NCBI GenBank assembly: GCA_014268975.2
Contig: CP077096.1
Span: 1,386,501 to 1,450,500, forward strand
Source of the DNA: Pseudomonas wayambapalatensis
GTDB taxonomy: Bacteria > Pseudomonadota > Gammaproteobacteria > Pseudomonadales > Pseudomonadaceae
Direction: 5' to 3'
Length of the DNA: 64,000 nucleotides
In this document: positions 17,137-26,428 of the stretch, piece after piece
Layout: each line of letters starts with the position of its first letter
How positions within the stretch are numbered: position 1 is the first letter of the stretch
The notes under the pieces: generated by a model
Database searches by the model: none
What the model saw: the letters and a program-made list of their open reading frames with translations, nothing else
What the model was told of the DNA's origin: nothing
Made by a program: the position numbers and the translations under genes

Positions 17137-18426
17137 ATGACCGCAATCCATTACACGGGCGAAGAGCGCAAAAGCCGTATCTTTGCCATCGTCGGGGCTT
17201 CTTCCGGCAACCTGGTGGAGTGGTTCGACTTTTATGTCTATGCCTTCTGCGCCATCTATTTCGCCCCGGCGTTCTTTCCCTCCGACGACCCTACCGTGCA
17301 GTTGCTCAACACGGCTGGAGTGTTCGCCGCAGGCTTTCTGATGCGCCCCATCGGCGGCTGGATTTTCGGCCGCCTGGCCGACCGTCACGGTCGCAAGAAT
17401 TCTTTGATGATCTCGGTATTGATGATGTGCGCAGGCTCGTTGCTGATTGCCTGCCTGCCGACCTATTCGAGCATCGGCACCTGGGCGCCGGCACTGCTGC
17501 TGTTTGCGCGGCTGGTCCAGGGCTTGTCGGTCGGCGGTGAGTACGGCACCACTGCGACCTACATGAGCGAGGTGGCCCTGCGTGGCCAGCGTGGATTCTT
17601 CGCCTCGTTCCAGTACGTCACCCTGATCGGCGGCCAGTTGCTGGCGGTGCTGGTGGTGGTGATCCTGCAGCAACTGCTCACCGAAGAAGAACTGCGCGCC
17701 TGGGGCTGGCGCATTCCGTTCGTGGTCGGTGCCGTCGCCGCGCTGATCTCGTTGATGCTGCGTCGGTCGCTGAAAGAGACCAGCAGCGCCGAGGCTCGCC
17801 AGGACAAGGAAGCCGGCAGCATCAGTGGCCTGTTCCGCAACCACGCCGCAGCCTTCATCACGGTGCTGGGCTACACCGCTGGCGGTTCGTTGATCTTCTA
17901 CACCTTCACCACCTACATGCAGAAGTACCTGGTCAACACGGCCGGCATGAACGCCAAGAGTGCCAGCTTCGTGATGACTGGCGCGCTGTTTCTGTTCATG
18001 ATCCTGCAGCCGCTGTTCGGCATGTTGTCCGACCTTATCGGCCGACGTAACTCGATGCTGTTGTTCGGCGCGCTGGGCACTCTGTTCACCGTGCCGCTGC
18101 TGATGGCGCTGAAGACCGTGACCAGCCCGTTCATGGCCTTCGTGCTGGTGACCCTGGCGCTGTGCATCGTCAGTTTCTATACCTCCATCAGCGGCCTGGT
18201 GAAGGCCGAGATGTTCCCACCTCAGGTCCGTGCCTTGGGTGTGGGCCTGGCCTATGCCGTGGCCAACGCGGTCTTCGGCGGTTCGGCCGAATACGTCGCC
18301 CTGGGCTTGAAGACGCTGGGGATGGAGAACACTTTCTACTGGTACGTGACCGCCATGATGGCGGTGGCCTTCCTGTTCAGCCTGCGCCTGCCCAAGCAGG
18401 CGGCGTACCTGCACCATGACCACTAA
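17137..18426 (+). CDS. pcaT: MFS metabolite:H+ symporter of the pca cluster (beta-ketoadipate-type)
   Basis: 429 residues, MHS-type MFS with 12 membrane segments. [16 protein letters not shown] near 20-35 and [15 protein letters not shown] near 80-95 are family hallmarks, as is [24 protein letters not shown]. In P. putida the gene at this position, pcaT, takes up beta-ketoadipate and related dicarboxylates. It resembles the 2-oxoglutarate permease at 43.3 kb in this window. ATG 17137 follows CTCGAGGAGTAAGC. The next gene starts 9 bp after the stop, so pcaTBDC look like one unit. Confidence 0.9.
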   Translation: MTAIHYTGEERKSRIFAIVGASSGNLVEWFDFYVYAFCAIYFAPAFFPSDDPTVQLLNTAGVFAAGFLMRPIGGWIFGRLADRHGRKNSLMISVLMMCAGSLLIACLPTYSSIGTWAPALLLFARLVQGLSVGGEYGTTATYMSEVALRGQRGFFASFQYVTLIGGQLLAVLVVVILQQLLTEEELRAWGWRIPFVVGAVAALISLMLRRSLKETSSAEARQDKEAGSISGLFRNHAAAFITVLGYTAGGSLIFYTFTTYMQKYLVNTAGMNAKSASFVMTGALFLFMILQPLFGMLSDLIGRRNSMLLFGALGTLFTVPLLMALKTVTSPFMAFVLVTLALCIVSFYTSISGLVKAEMFPPQVRALGVGLAYAVANAVFGGSAEYVALGLKTLGMENTFYWYVTAMMAVAFLFSLRLPKQAAYLHHDH

Positions 18427-18435
18427 GGACGTTGC

Positions 18436-19788
18436 ATGAGCAACCAACTGTTCGACGCCTACTTCACCGCCCCGGCCATGCGCGAGGTGTTCAGCGACCG
18501 CGGCCGCCTGCAGGGCATGCTCGACTTCGAGGCGGCCCTGGCGCACGCCGAGGCCGACGCGGGGCTGGTGCCGCACAGTGCGGTGGTGGCCATCGAGGCG
18601 GCGTGCAAGGCCGAGCGCTATGACGTGCAAGCGCTGGCGCAGGCCATTGCGGTGGCTGGCAACTCGGCGATCCCGCTGGTCAAGGCATTGGGCAAGGTGG
18701 TCGCCAGTGGCGTGCCTGAGGCCGAGCGTTATGTGCACCTGGGCGCTACCAGCCAGGATGCGATGGACACTGGCCTGGTTCTGCAACTGCGTGATGCACT
18801 GGCGTTGATCGAGGCCGACCTTGGAAAGCTCGCCGACAGCCTGGCGCGCCAGGCTCTGCTGCATGCCGACACGCCGCTGGTGGGGCGCACCTGGCTGCAG
18901 CACGCCACGCCTGTGACCCTCGGCATGAAGTTGGCCGGCCTACTCGGTGCCGTGACCCGTCACCGCCAGCGCTTGCAGGAGCTGCGTCCGCGTTTGCTGT
19001 GCCTGCAGTTCGGTGGTGCGTCGGGCAGCCTTGCGGCGCTGGGCAGCAAGGCGCTGCCGGTGGCCGAGGCGCTGGCGGCGCAACTTGGCCTCGCATTGCC
19101 TGAGCAGCCCTGGCACACCCAGCGTGACCGCCTGGTGGAGTTCGCCTCGGTGCTGGGCCTGATTGCCGGCAGCCTGGGCAAATTCGGTCGCGATATCAGC
19201 CTGCTGATGCAGACCGAGGCTGGCGAGGTGTTCGAGCCTGCTGCGCCGGGGAAGGGCGGCTCTTCGACCATGCCGCACAAGCGCAATCCGGTGGGGGCGG
19301 CGGTGCTGATCGGCGCCGCGACCCGCGTGCCGGGGCTGCTGTCGACGTTGTTCGCCGCCATGCCCCAGGAGCACGAGCGTAGCCTGGGTCTGTGGCATGC
19401 CGAATGGGAGACCTTGCCAGACATCTGCTGCCTGGTTTCCGGCGCCCTGCGCCAGGCACAACTGATCGCCGAGGGCATGGAGGTGGACGCCGAGCGCATG
19501 CGCCGCAACCTCGAGCTCACCCAAGGCCTGGTGTTGGCCGAAGCGGTGAGCATCGTATTGGCCCAGCGCCTGGGGCGCGACAAGGCCCATCACCTGCTTG
19601 AGCAATGCTGTCAGCGCGCGGTCGCCGAACAGCGCCACCTGCGTGCCGTGCTCGGTGACGAGCCACAGGTCACCGAGCAACTGTCTGGCGAAGCGCTCGA
19701 CCAGTTGCTCGATCCTGCCCATTACCTCGGCCAGGCCCGCGTCTGGGTGGCGCGCGCCGTGGCCGAACATCAACGCTTCACTGCCTGA
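18436..19788 (+). CDS. pcaB: 3-carboxy-cis,cis-muconate cycloisomerase
   Basis: 450 residues. Member of the fumarase/aspartase superfamily; cyclises 3-carboxymuconate to 4-carboxymuconolactone. The signature loop GGSSTMPHKRNPV sits near residues 273-285, with the catalytic Ser in the flexible SS pair, and GATSQDAMDTGLVLQL near 107-122 supplies the other conserved region. Full family length. ATG 18436 is preceded by GGACGTTGC; spacing of 9 bp from pcaT and 11 bp to pcaD indicates an operon. Confidence 0.95.
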   Translation: MSNQLFDAYFTAPAMREVFSDRGRLQGMLDFEAALAHAEADAGLVPHSAVVAIEAACKAERYDVQALAQAIAVAGNSAIPLVKALGKVVASGVPEAERYVHLGATSQDAMDTGLVLQLRDALALIEADLGKLADSLARQALLHADTPLVGRTWLQHATPVTLGMKLAGLLGAVTRHRQRLQELRPRLLCLQFGGASGSLAALGSKALPVAEALAAQLGLALPEQPWHTQRDRLVEFASVLGLIAGSLGKFGRDISLLMQTEAGEVFEPAAPGKGGSSTMPHKRNPVGAAVLIGAATRVPGLLSTLFAAMPQEHERSLGLWHAEWETLPDICCLVSGALRQAQLIAEGMEVDAERMRRNLELTQGLVLAEAVSIVLAQRLGRDKAHHLLEQCCQRAVAEQRHLRAVLGDEPQVTEQLSGEALDQLLDPAHYLGQARVWVARAVAEHQRFTA

Positions 19789-19799
19789 AGGAGACCGCT

Positions 19800-20591
19800 G
19801 TGGCGCATTTGCAACTGGCCGATGGCGTATTGAACTACCAACTCGAAGGCCCCGAGCACGCCCCGGTGCTGGTGCTGTCCAACTCGCTGGGCACCAATCT
19901 GCACATGTGGGACACCCAGATGCCGCTGTGGACCGAACACTTTCGAGTACTGCGCTACGACACGCGTGGCCATGGCGATTCGCTGGTGACCGAAGGGCCG
20001 TACAGCATCGAACAGTTGGGGCGTGATGTGCTGGCGCTGCTGGATGCCCTGCAGATCGAGCGCGCGCATTTCTGCGGGCTGTCGATGGGCGGCCTGATCG
20101 GCCAGTGGCTGGGCATCAATGCTGGCGAGCGCTTGCAGCGTCTGGTGGTATGCAACACGGCGGCGAAGATCGGCTCGCCTGAAACTTGGAATCCGCGTAT
20201 CGAAATGGTCTTGCGCGACGGTGCCGAGGCCATGCGTGGGTTGCGCGATGCGTCCATCGAGCGCTGGTTCACCCCAGCGTGGTCGAGCGTGCACGCGGAT
20301 CAGGTCCAGCGTATCACCGACATGCTCGCGACCACCTCGCCACAGGGCTACGCCGCCAATTGCGGCGCGGTGCGCGATGCCGATTTCCGCGATCAGCTGG
20401 GTGCGATCACTGCGCCGCTGCTGGTGATTTCCGGGGAGGCCGACGCGGTGACGCCGCCCTCGGGTGGCCTGTACATTCAGGAGCATGTGGCAGGCGCCGA
20501 GTACGAAGGCTTCCAGGCTGCGCACTTGTCCAACGTCGAGGTCGGCGAGCCGTTCAGCCGTCGCGTGCTCGATTTCCTGATGGCTCGCTGA
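19800..20591 (+). CDS. pcaD: 3-oxoadipate enol-lactonase
   Basis: 263 residues, alpha/beta hydrolase. It hydrolyses beta-ketoadipate enol-lactone to beta-ketoadipate. Catalytic triad candidates are visible: Ser95 in FCGLSMGGLIG, Asp215 in GEADAVTPP and His242 in QAAHLSN; the oxyanion region is SNSLGTNLHMWD near 27-38. It starts with GTG at 19800, preceded by GAAGGAGACC. The family also occurs fused to PcaC as PcaL; here the two are separate genes 10 bp apart. Confidence 0.95.
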   Translation: MAHLQLADGVLNYQLEGPEHAPVLVLSNSLGTNLHMWDTQMPLWTEHFRVLRYDTRGHGDSLVTEGPYSIEQLGRDVLALLDALQIERAHFCGLSMGGLIGQWLGINAGERLQRLVVCNTAAKIGSPETWNPRIEMVLRDGAEAMRGLRDASIERWFTPAWSSVHADQVQRITDMLATTSPQGYAANCGAVRDADFRDQLGAITAPLLVISGEADAVTPPSGGLYIQEHVAGAEYEGFQAAHLSNVEVGEPFSRRVLDFLMAR

Positions 20592-20601
20592 GGACTACGC
20601 C

Positions 20602-20994
20602 ATGGATGAGAAACAACGTTACGACGCTGGCATGCAGGTGCGTCGCGCGGTGCTGGGCGATGCCCATGTGGACCGCAGCCTGGAGAAACTCAACGACTTC
20701 AATGGCGAGTTCCAGGAGATGATCACCCGCCACGCCTGGGGCGATATCTGGACCCGCCCGGGGTTGCCACGCCACACCCGCAGCCTGATCACCATTGCCA
20801 TGCTGATCGGCATGAACCGCAACGAGGAACTCAAGTTGCACCTGCGCGCGGCGGCCAACAATGGCGTGACCCGCGAAGAGATCAAGGAAGTGATCATGCA
20901 GAGCGCGATCTACTGCGGGATCCCGGCGGCCAATGCGACCTTCCACCTGGCCGAGTCGGTGTGGGATGAGCTTGGGGTCGAGTCGCGTGCCTAG
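20602..20994 (+). CDS. pcaC: 4-carboxymuconolactone decarboxylase
   Basis: 130 residues, full length for the CMD family. Converts gamma-carboxymuconolactone to beta-ketoadipate enol-lactone. LGDAHVDRSLEKLNDFNGEFQEM at the start, LITIAMLIGMNRNEELKLHLRAA in the middle and the CMD motif EVIMQSAIYCGIPAANATFH near 95-114 are all present. Last gene of pcaTBDC, followed by a composite REP hairpin. With pcaIJF all enzymes from carboxymuconate to central metabolism are encoded here; protocatechuate dioxygenase (pcaGH) is not in the window. Confidence 0.96.
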   Translation: MDEKQRYDAGMQVRRAVLGDAHVDRSLEKLNDFNGEFQEMITRHAWGDIWTRPGLPRHTRSLITIAMLIGMNRNEELKLHLRAAANNGVTREEIKEVIMQSAIYCGIPAANATFHLAESVWDELGVESRA

Positions 20995-21007
20995 GTCATA
21001 GATCGAC

Positions 21008-21095
21008 GCTGAATGTTTCGCGGGCAAGCCCGCCCCACAGCTGTACCTGTGGGAGCGGCGGTTCGCCGCTGCGACTTGCCCGCGAAACATTCAGC
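21008..21095. repeat. Composite REP hairpin between pcaC and the DUF962 gene
   Basis: The outer arms 21008-21028 and 21075-21095 are perfectly complementary over 21 bp and contain TTCGCGGGCAAG. Inside, the right half carries a second small hairpin (GCGGCGGTTCGCCGCTGC) unlike the usual REP core. It lies between two converging genes and may act as a shared transcript end. Confidence 0.8.
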
Positions 21096-21108
21096 ACTGT
21101 TCCAGCGT

Positions 21109-21633
21109 CTACACAGCCGCCTTCTTCCCGCGCACCGCCACAGGTCCGGCATTGGCCTCCACGGCCTGCCTCAGCCCGGCACACAGCCCAAGCATGAACG
21201 CCAGTTCTGCAACCACGAACAGTGGCCCGATGATCAAGCCGCTGACATCGTCGACGAAGGCGGGCTTGCGGCCCTCGTAGGCATGCCCGACGAACTGGAT
21301 GATCCAGCCCAGCACGAAGGTCCCGAGCCCGGCACTCAGCCACAGCCCTGTGCTTTGCAGCGCCAGCCATTCGCCTGCCCACAGGCACAGCCCCAGCAAT
21401 ATGCCCATGACCAGCCCGAAGCGCAGGTCCAGGCGCAGGTAGAACCATACCGACGCCGCCGCCACCAGCAGCGCCGGCGACAGCCAGACCCCGGCAACAG
21501 GCCAGCCGGGTCGTGACAGCAGGATGCTTACCGCCAGCACGATCAGTGGAATGCCGACGAAGTGCGTGGCGATGTTGCGCGGGTCGCGATGATAGGCCGC
21601 GTATTGACTCAGGTGTTCGACGAGGTTTTTCAT
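21109..21633 (-). CDS. DUF962/Mpo1-like membrane protein
   Basis: 174 residues with four hydrophobic segments. YAAYHRDPRNIATHFVGIPLI at about 12-32 and GWIIQFVGHAYEGRKPAF near 108-125 are the conserved His-containing motifs of DUF962, the family of yeast Mpo1, an iron-dependent dioxygenase of 2-hydroxy fatty acids. Both HR and GH(A/F)xE motifs are intact, so metal binding is plausible. The C-terminus is short and basic (AVRGKKAAV). Monocistronic, converging with pcaC and divergent from the Crp-like gene. The bacterial substrate is unknown. Confidence 0.82.
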   Translation of the reverse strand: MKNLVEHLSQYAAYHRDPRNIATHFVGIPLIVLAVSILLSRPGWPVAGVWLSPALLVAAASVWFYLRLDLRFGLVMGILLGLCLWAGEWLALQSTGLWLSAGLGTFVLGWIIQFVGHAYEGRKPAFVDDVSGLIIGPLFVVAELAFMLGLCAGLRQAVEANAGPVAVRGKKAAV

Positions 21634-21725
21634 TGTTGTTCCTCCATCAGGGGTAGCGACAGCTTGCCCCGTTCATCCGCCGTCGTCTGTCGCCTGGCCG
21701 ACAGAGTCCGTTCAGAAGAGGTGTC

Positions 21726-22421
21726 ATGGACAACCCCCAAGCCTGGCGTGCGCAGTTGAGCCACGGCCAGTGGTTTCGGCAGTTGCCCGCTCAGGTTCAG
21801 GATAGCCTGCTGGCACTGGCGCGTTCGCGTGAGCTGGCGGCCGGACAGTGCCTGTTCCAGCGTGGTGACCCGCCCTGCGGTCTGTATGCGGTGCTGGAGG
21901 GCGCCATGCGCGTCGGCGCGGTCAGCCGTGACGGCAAGGAAGCGCTGCTGACGCTGGTCGAGCCGCCTTACTGGTTCGGCGAGATCAGCCTGTTCGACGG
22001 CCAGCCGCGTACCCACGATGCCTTTGCCGAAGGTGTCACGCAGCTGTTGTGGATACCTCAGGCAGCGCTGCTCGACTGGTTGGCGCAGCATCCGCAGCAC
22101 TGGCGCGACCTGGCCTTGCTGATGAGCCACAAGCTGCGCTGGGTGTTCGTTGCGCTTGAGCAGCAGCACCTGCTGGCCGCGGGGCCGCGTGTGGCCCATC
22201 GGCTGTTGCAGATCGCCGAAGGCTATGGCGAGCGCGATGTTGCCCAATGGCGGCTGCAGTTGTCGCAGGAGCAACTGGCGCTGATGCTGTCGCTGTCGCG
22301 CCAGACCATCAACCAGATCCTCAAGGCGCTGGAGCAGGCGGGGGTGGTGCAACTGGGCTATGGCGAAGTGCTGATCCTCGATGCGCCGAGGCTGCGGGAG
22401 ATGGCTGCGCATCCAGGCTGA
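21726..22421 (+). CDS. Crp/Fnr-family transcriptional regulator
   Basis: 231 residues. The N-terminal cyclic-nucleotide-like beta roll (about 20-135) includes RGDPPCGLYAVLEGAMRVGAVSRDGKEALL and FGEISLFDGQPRTHDA. The C-terminal winged helix (about 155-220) contains LSQEQLALMLSLSRQTINQILKAL as the recognition region. There is no N-terminal Cys cluster as in Fnr/Anr, so no iron-sulphur sensing. The 3' end overlaps the converging LysR gene by 101 bp. Ligand and targets are unknown. Confidence 0.85.
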   Translation: MDNPQAWRAQLSHGQWFRQLPAQVQDSLLALARSRELAAGQCLFQRGDPPCGLYAVLEGAMRVGAVSRDGKEALLTLVEPPYWFGEISLFDGQPRTHDAFAEGVTQLLWIPQAALLDWLAQHPQHWRDLALLMSHKLRWVFVALEQQHLLAAGPRVAHRLLQIAEGYGERDVAQWRLQLSQEQLALMLSLSRQTINQILKALEQAGVVQLGYGEVLILDAPRLREMAAHPG

Positions 22422-23304
22422 CCAGGGTATCGATCATCGCCCGTGCTGCCGGTGACAGGCGATAGCCGCTGCGGCTGATCACCCCGCAACGCACGCTCAG
22501 CACTTCCAGCCCCGGCGGCAGGTTGCGCCAGTGCAGGCGTACCAGGCGCCCGGCGGCCAGGTCCTCGGCCACGGCTTCCTCGCTGGCGCTGCCGAGGGTA
22601 TCGCTGGCCAGCACCACGCTGCGCAGCACGGCCAAGTGTTCGGTCTGCAGGTGCGGGATGAAGTCGCTGCGTCCGCTGAGGTTGGCCAGGCGCTTGCGTA
22701 CACCGGGGGTGAGCAGGGCGCTGGCCAGGGGGTAGGCGAACAGGTCGTTGGTCGACAGACTGTCCTTGGCCAACAGCGGATGGCCGGGGCGGCAGAAGAA
22801 TAGGCCGGGGCGCGGGTTGAGCGGCTCAGTATGGAAGTTGGGGTCGGCCTCGAAGGGGCGGATATCGTCGACGAAGAACTCGATCTGCTCGCGGCGCAGG
22901 GCCTGGCCCAGGCGTTCGGCGTTGTCCACCTGCAGCTCGGTGCGGATCCCCGGATGCCGGGTGATGAACTGCTGCAGGGCGTCGGGCACCAGCCTTGCGG
23001 CCAGGGCCGGGCCGCTGCCGAAATGCAGCTCGCCGGCGTCGAGCTTGGTCATCTGCAGCACGTCGTTGCTCAGTTGTGCGGCCCCCTGAACCAGGCGTCG
23101 TGCATGTTGCAGCACCACCTGGCCCTCGGGTGTCGGTTGCAGCGTCTTGTTGCCGCGATCGACCAGGGCGCAGCCGAACTCCTGCTCCAGGCCCTGGATG
23201 GCGCGGCTGAACGCGGGCTGGGTAATGCCCATGGCTTCGGCAGCGTGGACGAAGCTGCGGTACTCGGTGAGGGCGATGAAATAGCGCAGTTGGCGAAGGT
23301 CCAT
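22321..23304 (-). CDS. LysR-family regulator downstream of the OprD-type porin
   Basis: 327 residues. The N-terminal helix-turn-helix MDLRQLRYFIALTEYRSFVHAAEAMGITQPAFSRAIQGLE is textbook LysR, followed by a periplasmic-binding-like effector domain (about 90-295). The last 25 residues (SPAASAHRGS...PPPPAPAP) are low-complexity and lie antisense to the recognition helix region of the Crp-like gene, so they are probably a neutral extension after loss of a nearer stop. Same strand as the porin gene, 139 bp away, so regulation of the porin is possible but not shown. Confidence 0.85.
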   Translation of the reverse strand: MDLRQLRYFIALTEYRSFVHAAEAMGITQPAFSRAIQGLEQEFGCALVDRGNKTLQPTPEGQVVLQHARRLVQGAAQLSNDVLQMTKLDAGELHFGSGPALAARLVPDALQQFITRHPGIRTELQVDNAERLGQALRREQIEFFVDDIRPFEADPNFHTEPLNPRPGLFFCRPGHPLLAKDSLSTNDLFAYPLASALLTPGVRKRLANLSGRSDFIPHLQTEHLAVLRSVVLASDTLGSASEEAVAEDLAAGRLVRLHWRNLPPGLEVLSVRCGVISRSGYRLSPAARAMIDTLVSLDAQPSPAASAHRGSALRHSPVAPPPPAPAP

Positions 23305-23443
23305 ATCGAGATTCTGCGGAGTAAAGAGGGCTCGTTTTAGACCTTGTTACTTATTCCGTCAACGATGGTTTGGTTAGCTATTTAGCTGTTTTTGTTATTT
23401 GAAAAGGGGCGGACAAGCCCGCCCCCCAAGCGCGCCGGGACTT

Positions 23444-24697
23444 TCACAACAGGCTGAACGGATAACTCACGATCAGCCTGTTCTCGTCGAAGGCGTTGGT
23501 GCTGAAGTCCCTGCGCATGGTGGAGTTGCGCCATTTCACCGACAGGTCCTTGAACGTACCGGACTGGATCACGTACGCCAGTTCGCTCTCGCGCGCCCAT
23601 TCCTTGCCGTCGGTGATGCTGCCGACATGCACGTTGTCGCCTTTGATGTAGCGGTTCATCAGGGTCAGCCCGGGTATGCCGACGGTGGCGAAGTTGAAAT
23701 CGTGGCGCAGTTGCCAGGAGCGTTCCTTGGCATTCTCGAAGCTGGCGTTGTAGCTGTCGTTGGCCAGGGTGCCGCCGCTGGTGCCGTTGACTCGCATCCA
23801 CTCGTCATCGCCGCTGACCTTCTGCAGGCCGACATAGAACGTATGCCCCTGATAGCGCGCCGAAAGCATGGCCGAGGCGGTGCGGTTGTCCAGCTTGCCG
23901 GCACGCTCGGCACCGTCTTCCTTGCCGATGAAGTAACCCAGGTTCGCCCCCAGGGTCCAGTCGCCCAAGGGCTGGCTGTGCACCAGGTTGAAGTACTGCT
24001 GGCGGTAGATATCCTTGAGCTGGGCATCCCACACCCCGACCTGGGTGCGCTTGTCGTTGAAGCTGTACTCGCCGCCGGCAAAGTTGAAGCGGTCGGAGGT
24101 GAAGCCCGGGCGGCTGGACAGCGCCATATCCTCCATGCTCGCGTCGTTGCGTGGGCTGTTGCCACGGAACTGGCCGGCGTACAGGGTCAGCCCGGTGATC
24201 TCCCTGGAGGTGATCTGGCCGCCGCGGAAGGTCTGCGGCAGCGAGCGACCATCGTCAGAGCGCAGGATCGGCAGCACCGGCATCCATTCGCCGACCTTGA
24301 GTTCGGTCTGCGAAATCCTGGTCTTGAGTGCAACACCCAGGCGACCGAAGTCGTCGGCGGGGCGACCATCGTCGTGCACCGGCAACAGTTGCGTGCCGGC
24401 TGTCCCCTTGCCGCCATCGAGCTTGACCGAATACAGCCCCAGCACATCGACGCCAAAGCCGACGGTGCCCTGGGTGAACCCGGAGCGGGCGTCGAGGATG
24501 AAGCTTTGCGTCCATTCCTCGGCCTTGCCCTGGGCCTTGGCCGGGTCGACGAAGTTACGGTTGATGTAGAAGTTGCGCAGGTTGAGGGTGGCCTTGGCGT
24601 CTTCCATGAAGCCGCCGTCGGCAGCGAGGACGGGCAGGGCGCAGGACATGGCCAGCAGGCCCGGCAGCAGCGGGCGGGTGGGTTGCAGAATGCTCAT
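23444..24697 (-). CDS. OprD-family outer-membrane porin (BenF/PhaK-like)
   Basis: 417 residues: signal peptide about 1-25 ending PVLAADGGF, then an 18-strand OprD barrel pattern. Family segments are visible: DAKATLNLRNFYINRNF, EWTQSFILDARSGFTQGTVGFGVD, DDGRSLPQTFRGGQITSREI and a C-terminal aromatic-flanked strand ENRLIVSYPFSLL. OprD-family OccK-type channels take up aromatic acids; the location next to the pca block and ttgABC matches the benzoate-type porin at this place in P. putida. ATG 24697 is chosen because it gives a clean signal peptide; the 45 upstream in-frame residues do not. Substrate unproven. Confidence 0.88.
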   Translation of the reverse strand: MSILQPTRPLLPGLLAMSCALPVLAADGGFMEDAKATLNLRNFYINRNFVDPAKAQGKAEEWTQSFILDARSGFTQGTVGFGVDVLGLYSVKLDGGKGTAGTQLLPVHDDGRPADDFGRLGVALKTRISQTELKVGEWMPVLPILRSDDGRSLPQTFRGGQITSREITGLTLYAGQFRGNSPRNDASMEDMALSSRPGFTSDRFNFAGGEYSFNDKRTQVGVWDAQLKDIYRQQYFNLVHSQPLGDWTLGANLGYFIGKEDGAERAGKLDNRTASAMLSARYQGHTFYVGLQKVSGDDEWMRVNGTSGGTLANDSYNASFENAKERSWQLRHDFNFATVGIPGLTLMNRYIKGDNVHVGSITDGKEWARESELAYVIQSGTFKDLSVKWRNSTMRRDFSTNAFDENRLIVSYPFSLL

Positions 24698-24933
24698 CTG
24701 TCGTGGATCTCTTGTTTTTATGGGCGAGTCGGAGCGCTGCAGGGTACGAGCCTGCAGGTCGACGCTTTTTTTTGGGATGAACTGTGCAACGTTGCGCAAG
24801 CGATGGTGCGCGGAAGGGCGGTTGAGTGGCAATTCGTTGCAAACGGTTGCGGGCGATAATCGAACGCAATGTTCCGGGTGGTTAATTGGGTGGCGGTGTT
24901 GGCCCTATCGTCGGGCAATCACCGGCACCGCCA

Positions 24934-24963
24934 AACAAAAAGCCCACCGCGAAGGGTGGGCTC
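24934..24963 (-). terminator. Intrinsic terminator downstream of ttgC
   Basis: On the minus strand AGCCCACCC-TTCG-CGGTGGGCT followed by TTTTTG, 20 bp after the ttgC stop. It would separate the efflux operon from the porin gene. Confidence 0.85.
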
Positions 24964-24982
24964 GATGCTGCTGCCAGGCCAA

Positions 24983-26428
24983 TCAGCCTTTCGGTGTGGC
25001 CACCGACGCCTGTTGGTTGGTCTGCTCGTACCAGCCACCGCCAAGCGCCTTGTACAGGTTGACCTCGCTGGTCAGCTGCGACAGGCGATCACTGATCAGC
25101 GCCTGCTGGGCACTGAACAGGTTGCGCTGGGCGTCGAGGAAGGTCAGGTTGCTGTCGATACCGATGCGGTAGCGACGCTCGGCCAGACGGTAGTAATCCT
25201 GGTTGGCGGCAACCAGGTCACGCTGGGCCTGCAACTGCTCCTCGAAGGTCTTGCGCGCGGCCAGGCCATCGGAGACTTCCTGGAAGGCGGTCTGGATGGT
25301 CTTTTCGTACTTGGCGACGTTGATGTCCTTCTGGATCTTCGAGTAGTCCAGGCTCGCCCGCAGGCTGCCGGCGTTGAAGATCGGCAGGTTGATCTGCGGC
25401 TGGAACAGCCAGGTCCCCGAACCACCCTTGAACAGCCCGCCCATGTCCGGGCTCAGGGTACCGGCGTTGGCGGTCAGGCTGATGCTCGGGAAGAACGCGG
25501 CGCGGGCCGCGCCGATGTTGGCGTTGGCAGCCTTGAGCAGGTGCTCGGCTTCCTGGATGTCCGGACGCCGCTGCAGCAGGTCGGACGGCAGGCCCGCCGG
25601 CACGTCGGCCAGCTGGTCGGCGTCGAGCTTCAGCGGCGCCGGCAGGTCGGCCGGTACACCGGTTCCCAGCAGCACGGTGAGGCTGTTCAGGTCCTGCGCC
25701 ACCAGGCGCTGGTACTGCGACAGCTTGACCCGCGCGCCTTCGACGGCGGTGCGCGCCTGGCTCAGGTCGAGCGCGGAAGCCACACCGACCTCGTTGCTGC
25801 GGCGGGTCAGGTTGTAGCTTTCCTCGTAGGTCTTGAGCGTTTCTTCGGTCAGCTTCAGCAGCGCCTGGTCGGCCTGCCAGGTGTAGTAGGCGTTGGCCAC
25901 GCTGGCCACCAGGCTGATCTGCGTGGAGCGACGCGCCTGCTCGCTGGAGAGGTAGGTCTCCAGGGCCTGCTCGCTCAGGCTGCGCACGCGGCCGAACAGG
26001 TCCAGCTCGTACGCGCTGACACCCAGCGTTGCCGAGTACTGGCTGGTGATGTTCGCCTCACCGGTCTGCGACAGGTTGGCCGGAACCCGCTGGCGGCTGC
26101 CGCTGCCGGTGGCCGAGACCGCCGGGAACAGGTCGGCGCGCTGGATGCGGTACTGCGCGCGGTAGGCGTCGATGTTCAACGCGGCGACCCGCAGGTCGCG
26201 GTTGTTGACCAGCGAGGTCTGGATCAGTTTCTGTAGTGCCGGGTCGTGGAAGAACTGGCGCCAGCCCTGTTCGGCGGCGGCCACGTCGGCCGACTGGGTC
26301 GGCGAGTACGCAGGGCCTTGCGGCCACTGCGCGGCCACCGGTGCTTCCGGGGTCTGGTAGTCGGGAATCAGCGAGCAGCCGCCGAGAATGAAAGCGGTTA
26401 CCGCCAGGGACAACAAAGACTTGGTCAT
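24983..26428 (-). CDS. ttgC: Outer-membrane efflux channel TtgC (OprM family)
   Basis: 481 residues, TolC/OprM family. Lipoprotein signal [18 protein letters not shown] puts the acylated Cys at 18. Two repeated outer-membrane-efflux domains follow, with [28 protein letters not shown] near 85 and the second copy [29 protein letters not shown] near 285. It forms the trimeric exit duct for TtgAB. The ATG at 26428 overlaps the ttgB stop as ATGA, so the subunits are translationally coupled. A strong terminator follows. Confidence 0.95.
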   Translation of the reverse strand: MTKSLLSLAVTAFILGGCSLIPDYQTPEAPVAAQWPQGPAYSPTQSADVAAAEQGWRQFFHDPALQKLIQTSLVNNRDLRVAALNIDAYRAQYRIQRADLFPAVSATGSGSRQRVPANLSQTGEANITSQYSATLGVSAYELDLFGRVRSLSEQALETYLSSEQARRSTQISLVASVANAYYTWQADQALLKLTEETLKTYEESYNLTRRSNEVGVASALDLSQARTAVEGARVKLSQYQRLVAQDLNSLTVLLGTGVPADLPAPLKLDADQLADVPAGLPSDLLQRRPDIQEAEHLLKAANANIGAARAAFFPSISLTANAGTLSPDMGGLFKGGSGTWLFQPQINLPIFNAGSLRASLDYSKIQKDINVAKYEKTIQTAFQEVSDGLAARKTFEEQLQAQRDLVAANQDYYRLAERRYRIGIDSNLTFLDAQRNLFSAQQALISDRLSQLTSEVNLYKALGGGWYEQTNQQASVATPKG

